DNA of 49,455 nt from Microcaldota archaeon (lineage in GTDB: Archaea; Micrarchaeota; Micrarchaeia; Micrarchaeales; CABMGC01). Below the pieces are notes generated by a model. It made no database searches and was not told the origin of the DNA. It worked only from the letters and a program-made list of their open reading frames with translations. Positions 41,787-47,435 of this stretch are shown in pieces (the first letter of the stretch is position 1; each line of letters begins with the position of its first letter). The DNA lies in NCBI GenBank assembly GCA_021817505.1, contig JAKAUU010000015.1:1-49455 (forward strand). The letters are read 5' to 3'. Made by a program: the position numbers and the translations under genes.

Positions 41787-42131
41787 TTAACGGGATATGA
41801 GCCAGTTAAGGAAACCGTGGCCGGCCCGCTCTTCGTAATAGGCATCTGCCGAACGCATCATTGTCTTGAGATCCTCTACTGATTTTGCGCTGATCCCGTT
41901 TACCCTTACTTCATCCTTTGTTATACATATATCTGTAATCCTGCTGGGATCTTCCCTGCTACAGAGCAGGTGCGACTCCCCTCTGTCAGTCGCAAGCCCG
42001 TATCTCTCCCTTGAGCTGCGGTTCAAAGATATCAGCTCGTTTATCGAACTTATGTGCTTCCCGTCTATCGCAACCCTGTTTCCCGAGATTACTACATCTC
42101 TTCCGAACTTTGCTCCTTCCACAAGTGCCAT
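41787..42131 (-). CDS. Small conserved-looking protein, unknown
   Basis: A 114-residue protein without a recognisable family. The beta-rich first half (KFGRDVVISGNRVAIDGKHISSINELI) is echoed in the second half (ITKDEVRVNGISAKSVEDLKTMM), suggesting an internal duplication of a small beta-hairpin plus helix unit. No signal peptide or membrane helix is present. It is convergent with htpX and just downstream of tRNA-Leu(TAA) on the same strand. Confidence 0.6.
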   Translation of the reverse strand: MALVEGAKFGRDVVISGNRVAIDGKHISSINELISLNRSSRERYGLATDRGESHLLCSREDPSRITDICITKDEVRVNGISAKSVEDLKTMMRSADAYYEERAGHGFLNWLISR

Positions 42132-42201
42132 CTTATCACGCTTGCCAGTAGAATCCCGTGATATAAATAGCTTTGCAGGACAGGCGCTGCTTTGGATAAT
42201 G

Positions 42202-42305
42202 TGCAGGGGGTGAGATTCGAACTCACGAAGGCGCTAGGCCACAGGATCTTAAGTCCTGCGCGTTTTTCTGTGGCTCTTTGCCAAACCAGACTCTGCAACC
42301 CCTGC
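42202..42305 (-). tRNA. tRNA-Leu (TAA) with extra D-arm hairpin or intron
   Basis: Minus-strand class II tRNA. Acceptor GCAGGGG/CCCCTGC; anticodon stem CAGGA/TCCTG with loop CTTAAGA (anticodon TAA); long variable arm GGCCTAGCGCC; T stem GTGAG/CTCAC with loop TTCGAAT. The region between position 10 and 26 is 38 nt rather than about 20. The surplus contains a hairpin TGGC-AAAGA-GCCA flanked by TCTG/CAGA. At 103 nt plus discriminator, it is 19 nt longer than tRNA-Leu(CAG). A small non-canonical intron in the D arm is the likeliest reading. Confidence 0.9.
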
Positions 42306-42318
42306 AGGTTAAGTGCAA

Positions 42319-43053
42319 TCATGCGTACATTGAAGGGCCGCTGGTGCTCTCCGCAGTGCTATTGTACTGTTCATGCGTGTCCTTTACGTTCTTGAGCATG
42401 TCGCGTATCTTCGCCTCTACGAGCTTTGCTTCCTTGTCCAGCTCATCCAGGTCTATATCCAGGTTCATGAGCTTCTGCAGGCCCTGTATTGCAAGTTCGG
42501 CATACTTCGGATCTGTGATTGCAGGATCGACCTCTACGAGGACATTGGCAGCCTTTATGCCGTACTGCTCCGCATTCACAAGTATTATCGCATTGACTCC
42601 GGCAACCGCGCCTTCGTTTATCGGTTTCATGCCGCTTGATACGGCCTTCTTGAGCATATCCTGTGGACCGATCAGGTAGAGGTTGTCCTTTGGCTTCTTT
42701 ATCGCCATGCCGCTTATCGAGAATATCTGCTTTATCTTGTTCCTCTTGCAGAACGAGATTATCTCCATTGCAACGTCGCTTACCGCATCTACAGGTATGA
42801 CGAATTCCGACATGATTATTACTATCTTGAATTTGTCCGATTTGTAAAGTCTTGCAGGGGACATCGGAACTGCATTGTGTATAGCTGCTATTGGAGGGAA
42901 CCTCTGGCTTGCTATATAGCCTATGTATTCGGGCTTAAGCTTGTCTATCATGTAGCTCGCAGCCATCGGACCGACGAGACCCGCGCTTGGGAAGCCCTCT
43001 ATTACAGTATATCCTGATAGATCATAATCCTTGAACAGCTTTATCTCAACCAT
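42319..43053 (-). CDS. PAC2 family protein (proteasome assembly chaperone-like)
   Basis: A 244-residue PAC2/PbaB-like protein. The N-terminal LSGYTVIEGFPSAGLVGPMAASYMIDKL and IIIMSEFVIP are family marks, and the SISGMAIK and EGAVAGVNAII segments complete the phosphorylase-like fold. The C-terminal helical tail (YAELAIQGLQKLMNLDIDLDELDKEAKLVEAKI) is typical of archaeal members that bind the proteasome or its assembly intermediates. The ATG at 43053 begins the conserved part; an upstream ATG at 43107 lies near the TATA-like TTTAAATA and is less likely. Confidence 0.88.
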   Translation of the reverse strand: MVEIKLFKDYDLSGYTVIEGFPSAGLVGPMAASYMIDKLKPEYIGYIASQRFPPIAAIHNAVPMSPARLYKSDKFKIVIIMSEFVIPVDAVSDVAMEIISFCKRNKIKQIFSISGMAIKKPKDNLYLIGPQDMLKKAVSSGMKPINEGAVAGVNAIILVNAEQYGIKAANVLVEVDPAITDPKYAELAIQGLQKLMNLDIDLDELDKEAKLVEAKIRDMLKNVKDTHEQYNSTAESTSGPSMYA

Positions 43054-43196
43054 AGCATCAGTAGACTCTGTGCAAGAATATTTAAATAGGCTTTGCAGAT
43101 TTTCCATCTATCCTCGGTTTTACCTCGTGTATAAAACTGTCGTCTTTACCTGTGATATATATAAAAAGCCTTCGACGGATATATTATCGTGGTAAA

Positions 43197-43439
43197 ATGG
43201 CTGAAAGAGTAGGATCAGAAAAGATCCGAAGGGAAGACGGCTATCTATATTTCCTCGGAAAGGATGGCGCAGTCTGGAAGACCCCTATGAAGAATAATCC
43301 GCGAGGTAGAAAGGCCCGAGTGAGCGAAGAGAAGGTAAAGAGACAGGAAGGCTATCTCTACTTTATAGACAAGAGCGGATACGTAGCAAGGACAAAGATG
43401 AACAGAAGGGGAAGAGTTGCAAGAAAGAAAAGGAGATAA
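43197..43439 (+). CDS. Small very basic protein with two YLYF repeats
   Basis: An 80-residue protein with many Lys/Arg. It consists of two copies of a unit of about 30 residues: REDGYLYFLGKDGAVWKTPM followed by NPRGRKA, and RQEGYLYFIDKSGYVARTKM followed by NRRGRVA. No cysteines or membrane segments. A strong TATA box (TATATATAAAAAG, about 43155-43166) and a polypyrimidine end downstream suggest high, independent expression. Similar GYLYFxDKxG proteins recur in small-genome archaea as far as I remember. A nucleic-acid-binding role (chromatin or ribosome) would fit the charge, but it is not shown. Confidence 0.75.
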   Translation: MAERVGSEKIRREDGYLYFLGKDGAVWKTPMKNNPRGRKARVSEEKVKRQEGYLYFIDKSGYVARTKMNRRGRVARKKRR

Positions 43440-43451
43440 CTCTTCAGAATT

Positions 43452-43490
43452 GTTTTCTTTTCTTTTCTTTTTTTCTAATTCTTTTTATTT
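43452..43490 (+). terminator. Polypyrimidine/T-run terminator
   Basis: Three T-rich runs in 39 bases follow directly after the small basic protein gene, with no stem. T-tracts of this kind are sufficient for archaeal RNA polymerase termination. Confidence 0.6.
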
Positions 43491-43562
43491 TACCTGTTTT
43501 TTGGCATACAGCATATGTTTTAATATCTGCATGCAGATGCTTTCTCATTAGAAGTGCATAAC

Positions 43563-44093
43563 ATGGAGATTAGGACCTTGATAATAATTGCAATAATAGT
43601 TGTCCTGCTCATAGTCGCCTACATATTTATTGTTTCACATAGGAGTACTGCCCAGTCGACTACCTCCACCTCAGGGCCTATAAACGGAACGACGAGTATG
43701 ACCGTGCCCCCTTATATCACTACTTATAACTCGGTCTCAAACAGCAAAAACATAACTAATTTGACAGGATTGAATGTGAAGACCATTTACACAGGGCCTG
43801 CCGAATCTGGCGGATTGTCGTGCAACGGGATAAGCAAGGCTTACTTTATAGACACTGTGGGCAAATTCCACGCAGACTCGAATTTCAGCTTTTACTTTGA
43901 GATAAGCTCGCCAAGCTGCAACTTTACCATAACGAGCATAAATATTGACAATCCGGGGTTCAGGATTGTCAGCGAGCAGCCGCCTGTGCCTTACTACATG
44001 CCGAGCTTCTCCAATATAGAAGAGGTTGTAACCCTGACTTCGCCTGTTGGCAATTTTACAGGGCCAGTCTCAGTAACGATTAATGCGAAGTAA
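43563..44093 (+). CDS. Membrane-anchored extracytoplasmic protein, unknown
   Basis: A 176-residue protein with an N-terminal membrane anchor (RTLIIIAIIVVLLIVAYIFIV), a Ser/Thr-rich linker with N-x-S/T sequons, and a beta-rich extracytoplasmic domain with two Cys (LSCNG and SPSCNF) that may pair. The domain order suggests an Ig-like fold. It is not recognised. The ATG at 43563 is preferred to a GTG three codons earlier. It stands alone between a terminator and the convergent spermidine-synthase-like gene. Confidence 0.7.
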   Translation: MEIRTLIIIAIIVVLLIVAYIFIVSHRSTAQSTTSTSGPINGTTSMTVPPYITTYNSVSNSKNITNLTGLNVKTIYTGPAESGGLSCNGISKAYFIDTVGKFHADSNFSFYFEISSPSCNFTITSINIDNPGFRIVSEQPPVPYYMPSFSNIEEVVTLTSPVGNFTGPVSVTINAK

Positions 44094-44139
44094 AGCATGG
44101 TCTGATTCTTTGCTCTCGGATATTGGCAAAGGCAGGCGT

Positions 44140-44880
44140 TCATCCCATAAGCGCATATGCTTTTTTAATGCTCTCCTTTGCCTCATGCATATTTGAGATC
44201 CTTCCTTTTATCTGGTCTGCGGACATCCTCTTCGAACATATCATTATGCTGTTACCAGACGCCAATTGGGTCTTCAATGAAAAGGTCTTGTAGTTCTTGG
44301 CAAGGCTGCCCATGTCAACCGTATGCTCTATCGAATTAATCGCGATGATGCCATCGCTTGAGAGCAGCTTGTATGAATCCGTGAAAAAATCCTGGCTCGT
44401 GAAGGCCTTGGGGATCTTGCTCCCTTCGAATGCGTCTAGTATTATGAGGTCGTACCTTGAATCGCTCTCTTTGACAAACTTTGCCCCGTCTCCCACTATT
44501 ACCCTTGCTCCCCCTATGTCAAAATGCTCCTTCGCAAGTTCGGCTATATCGCCGTCTATCTCTACTACATCGAGCTCCAGGTTTGAATATAAGGCGCTGA
44601 GCTGCCGTGCTATCGTCCCTCCTCCCAAGCCTATCATAAGCACTCTCGGCCTTTCATAAAGACCCGGAAGGATTGCGAAAAGGTCCCAGTAATTGTTTGT
44701 ATAGTAGTCGTCCTTGTTTGCTATCGAGTATATGGTTCCTATCCCATGGCACATCATGGTGGTGTTGTTCCTCCTCAAAACGAAGATGCTTCCGCGCTGG
44801 TCGACGACCTTCCAGCCGTTTAGAACATATGCGAATCGGGTCAGCGCGTTTGTTATGCTTACCATGAAAAGCAGCTCCAT
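44140..44880 (-). CDS. Spermidine synthase-like methyltransferase-fold protein
   Basis: A 246-residue protein with the spermidine/polyamine synthase (PABS) core: VLMIGLGGGTIARQL, LDVVEIDGDIAELA, VIVGDGAKFVKES and YDLIILDAFEGSKIP. The last Asp in the LDAF motif and GGG motif match the decarboxylated-SAM-binding site, but the N-terminal beta domain is short. It may make a polyamine or be a SAM-dependent relative. The ATG at 44880 (MELLFMVS) is preferred; MVSITN at 44865 is possible. The much longer open frame to 45090 lacks coding character. Confidence 0.83.
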   Translation of the reverse strand: MELLFMVSITNALTRFAYVLNGWKVVDQRGSIFVLRRNNTTMMCHGIGTIYSIANKDDYYTNNYWDLFAILPGLYERPRVLMIGLGGGTIARQLSALYSNLELDVVEIDGDIAELAKEHFDIGGARVIVGDGAKFVKESDSRYDLIILDAFEGSKIPKAFTSQDFFTDSYKLLSSDGIIAINSIEHTVDMGSLAKNYKTFSLKTQLASGNSIMICSKRMSADQIKGRISNMHEAKESIKKAYALMG

Positions 44881-44972
44881 TCTAGCTCTTTGAACAGAAC
44901 TAATAAATATTTGATTGTTATAAGAACTTATTGTGGAAGGCAGCGAATTGATGATGGTTAGATGGTGGGAGA

Positions 44973-45434
44973 ATGGGAAGAGATGGCCAGGGAAACGTAG
45001 TGAGGATCTACGGCAGGAAGCTGTATGACGAACGTGTAACGGTAGGCAACACTGGGGAGGAGAGAGCGAGCACCTATCTCTACATAGCACGTGGATGGGA
45101 GGACCAGCTCAAGGACCCTTTGAAGATTACTCAGAACAGTGCCAATTCTGCAGAGTTCAACAGCGGTGCGTCAAGCAGATGGGAGAAGGCAGGGGATTAT
45201 GCCGTTGATCCGCATAAGAGGGCAAGCTATTATGAGAGGGCTCTGCGTTTTGCGAAGAGCCTGCCTGAAGAGGAGCGCAGGATAAAGGAGCTGAGGCTGT
45301 CGCTTAAGATGAGGAGGAGCAGTGCACATCTCCATGAAGCCGCTGCCGAGAAGCATGGCGTCGTCATAAATATGGATGCATATAGGAAGAAACATGAAGA
45401 TGGGGATAAGCTCGAAGGCTCGTTGCGTTCATGA
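44973..45434 (+). CDS. Unknown protein, paralogue of next gene (copy 1)
   Basis: A 153-residue charged protein of unknown function. The N-terminal VVRIYGRKLYDERV and the central SSRWEKAGDYAVDPHKRASYYERAL recur in the neighbour at 45479. The centre looks like two TPR-like helices, and the ending is Lys/Glu-rich. No membrane segment is present. The tandem arrangement suggests local duplication. Confidence 0.65.
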   Translation: MGRDGQGNVVRIYGRKLYDERVTVGNTGEERASTYLYIARGWEDQLKDPLKITQNSANSAEFNSGASSRWEKAGDYAVDPHKRASYYERALRFAKSLPEEERRIKELRLSLKMRRSSAHLHEAAAEKHGVVINMDAYRKKHEDGDKLEGSLRS

Positions 45435-45478
45435 GTTGCATTGTTCATTCGGCATTTGCATTATAGAAGGTGATTAAC

Positions 45479-45916
45479 ATGGATGGGGAAAAAGTGGTCC
45501 GCCTTTATAACAGGAAACTATACACAAGCAGGATAGGCATACTTCCAAGGGACAGATCGGATGCATCCGAAGTTTATGAAAGGATGGCCTTGAGCGAAGA
45601 GAAGATGCTCTTGGATCCTGAAAACAGAAGGCATATTGATCCTAAAGCGATAATCGACCTGCTGCGCACCATCTCCGAGGATTGGGAACGTGCAGGCGAT
45701 TATGAACGTGTGAAGGATAGGAAAGGGCACCTTTACGACCATGCGATGAATTCCGCAGAGATACTCGCTGCCAAAGGGGACGATTCGAATGAGAACAGGC
45801 TTCTGCTCAAGATGAGGAGAGATGGCTGCATAAGCGATGTTGGAAGGTATAAGATAAACAGGAGCAACGAGTATGTAACAAAAGAGGCTCTGAAAAAGCT
45901 GCGTGAGAAGAGTTAG
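45479..45916 (+). CDS. Unknown protein, paralogue of previous gene (copy 2)
   Basis: A 145-residue protein related to the upstream gene: VVRLYNRKLYTSR at the N-terminus, EDWERAGDYERVKDRKGHLYDHAM in the middle, and LLLKMRRDG aligning with LSLKMRRSS. The ATG at 45479 is preceded by GGTGATTAAC, a good ribosome-binding site; an in-frame GTG at 45470 overlaps it. Function unknown. It is the last gene before the 23S-associated island. Confidence 0.65.
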   Translation: MDGEKVVRLYNRKLYTSRIGILPRDRSDASEVYERMALSEEKMLLDPENRRHIDPKAIIDLLRTISEDWERAGDYERVKDRKGHLYDHAMNSAEILAAKGDDSNENRLLLKMRRDGCISDVGRYKINRSNEYVTKEALKKLREKS

Positions 45917-45936
45917 CAGGTATCTAATAGCCATAA

Positions 45937-46024
45937 GCATGGCTGACGCTATGCGTTCTTTCCTAAAATAAAAAATAGGAAAGGAGAAGGAAAGCTTGTT
46001 TGTGTAATGCGTTAGTTGCGGTGC
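45937..46024 (-). repeat. 88-bp direct repeat (distal island boundary)
   Basis: An exact copy of 47348-47435. It includes roughly the last 30-35 bases of the 23S rRNA gene plus about 53 bp of its downstream terminator region, here detached from any rRNA body. Confidence 0.85.
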
Positions 46025-46080
46025 AGTGTCTTCGCAATAAGAATTAAGAACTTAAGCACGAATAATTATTAGGTGGAACA

Positions 46081-46317
46081 ATGAAACAACAAGAGATTCA
46101 ATTGGATAACGATAAAGGCATAAATGCCAAACTAGACAATATAACAAAACTGTTGAGTACGATAGCGCTAGAGCTGGAGGAGCTCTCAAATTCAGGGGCG
46201 GAGATAAAGATGAGCAAAAAGGCCAAGGCAGAGATAGAAAAGGGCCTTAGAGAGCTGGAGAGTGGGAAGGGCAGAACATACAAGAACTGGAGCGAATTTG
46301 ATAAAACGTTAGGGTAG
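46081..46317 (+). CDS. Antitoxin of a RelE/ParE-type pair
   Basis: A 78-residue protein encoded directly before a RelE-like toxin. The N-terminal half is helical with heptads (KLDNITKLLSTIALELEELSN), and the C-terminal half (EIEKGLRELESGKGRTYKNWSEFDKTLG) resembles the toxin-wrapping tail of RelB-like antitoxins. An AGGTGGAACA ribosome-binding site precedes the ATG, and TATA-like AATTATTA lies upstream. The AT-rich start of the gene fits transferred DNA. The call rests mainly on size and position next to the toxin. Confidence 0.75.
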   Translation: MKQQEIQLDNDKGINAKLDNITKLLSTIALELEELSNSGAEIKMSKKAKAEIEKGLRELESGKGRTYKNWSEFDKTLG

Positions 46318-46334
46318 TTCCTGTTGGTGATGTT

Positions 46335-46595
46335 TTGTCTTATTCTGTGACGTTTGTGCCGAGAGTCGAAAAGGCATTTGGCAAGGCGAAGAAACGGGAT
46401 ATGGAAACATACAAAGAAATAGCAAGGAAGATAGCGAAGATTCTAGAGGATCCGTATCGCTTTGGCAAGCCTATGCGCAGTGAATATAAGGGATTGTGGG
46501 AAATACATGTTAAGAACAACTTACTTTACTATAGGATAAATGAAAGGTCAAAGTCTGTTGAGATAGTCGCATACCTCGACCATGATACGCTGTGA
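46335..46595 (+). CDS. RelE/ParE family toxin
   Basis: An 86-residue RelE/ParE-superfamily toxin. The pattern SVTFVPRVEKAFGKAKKRDMETYKEIARKI, then DPYRFGKPMRSEYKGLWEIHVKNNLLYYRINE and VEIVAYLDHDTL matches YafQ/RelE-like mRNA interferases that cut mRNA on the ribosome. The start codon is TTG, placed 4 bases after a GGTGAT ribosome-binding site that lies just past the antitoxin stop. It forms an operon with the antitoxin. Confidence 0.88.
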   Translation: MSYSVTFVPRVEKAFGKAKKRDMETYKEIARKIAKILEDPYRFGKPMRSEYKGLWEIHVKNNLLYYRINERSKSVEIVAYLDHDTL

Positions 46596-46642
46596 TAATA
46601 TATCAAAGCGGCATAAGGATTTGCCGTGATGTTTTACCGCAG

Positions 46643-47311
46643 TCATTTCCAGAATCGTAAAAGAAAACGCTCTCTTCCTCCAAAATTTTCTATCACTGCA
46701 ATATATCGCCGACTTCCTGCTTTCCCCATAATTCTTCTTATTGTGCTTTTATTGTGGACATACTGAGGCATGGAGCCTATCCCGGCAGTTTTTCCGGTAG
46801 TTATCCGTTTGCCAGACCGCACTGCCTCGTCTCCTACGGATTTGTTTGTGTGAATTTTTGGAACTACCCTCGCATAGCGCATTTCTATAAAAGCAAATCC
46901 GCCTTTCTTTAAAACCCTCAGCATCTCGTTTACCGCCTTCAACTGATCTGCTTCCTTATATAGTTCGCTGAAAGCGTTCCATGTGCATATTATTGCATCA
47001 AAACTGTCTTTCGCATAAGGCAGTCTTCTCATGTCTCCTATTCTAAAATGGATATCCAGGTGCTCTCTTTTGGCAGCTGCCTTTGCATCTTTAACCAGCG
47101 AAGGCGTGATATCCATACCTTCTATCGAATAGCCTTGCCTGGCCAGAGGAATAGTGAATCTGCCATAGCCGCAAGCCAGGTCAAGAATATGCTGCCTTTT
47201 GTTTAACAGCTTTTTTATATATTTCAGCTCTGATGCGGTGTGAAGCGCTGTTTTTCTTTGCTTTAGGCCCTTGGCAGTCAGCTTAGTATAAAACTGCTTG
47301 GATGTCCTCAT
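46643..47311 (-). CDS. Class I SAM-dependent methyltransferase
   Basis: A 222-residue methyltransferase of the Methyltransf_11/25 type. Motif I is ILDLACGYGRFTIPLA, followed by SIEGMDITPSLV, IGDMRRLPYAKDSFDAIICTWNAF and VLKKGGFAFIEMR. The substrate may be a small molecule or RNA; no substrate domain is recognisable. It points away from the toxin-antitoxin genes and towards them in transcription direction (convergent). TATA-like ACTATATATAAG lies just upstream of the start (near 47315-47330). It is the third cargo gene of the 23S-associated island. Confidence 0.87.
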   Translation of the reverse strand: MRTSKQFYTKLTAKGLKQRKTALHTASELKYIKKLLNKRQHILDLACGYGRFTIPLARQGYSIEGMDITPSLVKDAKAAAKREHLDIHFRIGDMRRLPYAKDSFDAIICTWNAFSELYKEADQLKAVNEMLRVLKKGGFAFIEMRYARVVPKIHTNKSVGDEAVRSGKRITTGKTAGIGSMPQYVHNKSTIRRIMGKAGSRRYIAVIENFGGRERFLLRFWK

Positions 47312-47347
47312 AAACTATATATAAGATAGAGCTGTTTTTAAGATTTG

Positions 47348-47435
47348 GCATGGCTGACGCTATGCGTTCTTTCCTAAAATAAAAAATAGGAAAGGAGAAG
47401 GAAAGCTTGTTTGTGTAATGCGTTAGTTGCGGTGC
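47348..47435 (-). repeat. 88-bp direct repeat (proximal, overlaps 23S 3' end)
   Basis: Identical to 45937-46024. About 35 bp belong to the 23S gene end, and the rest is downstream DNA including the terminator hairpin. Confidence 0.85.
47370..47393 (-). terminator. 23S rRNA terminator / processing hairpin
   Basis: On the minus strand TTTCCTA and TAGGAAA form a 7-bp stem around a T-rich 10-nt loop, a few bases beyond the estimated 23S 3' end. T-richness fits archaeal termination. The same structure is present in the distal repeat. Confidence 0.55.

Larger units (their letters stand above)
45937..47435. mobile_element. 23S rRNA 3'-end-associated mini-island (about 1.4 kb)
   Basis: Two identical 88-bp direct repeats, offset by 1411 bp, enclose a toxin-antitoxin pair and a SAM methyltransferase. 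The proximal repeat overlaps the 3' end of the 23S gene and its terminator, and the distal repeat is a free copy, exactly as with integration into tRNA 3' ends. No integrase gene is present. Perfect identity of the repeats indicates recent insertion or ongoing homogenisation. Simple tandem duplication does not explain unrelated cargo between the copies. Confidence 0.65.

Noticed and set aside
44881-45090. Long N-terminal extension of the spermidine-synthase-like protein
   Set aside because: The extra 70 residues are Ser/Arg/His-rich without coding character and overlap the divergent gene and its promoter.
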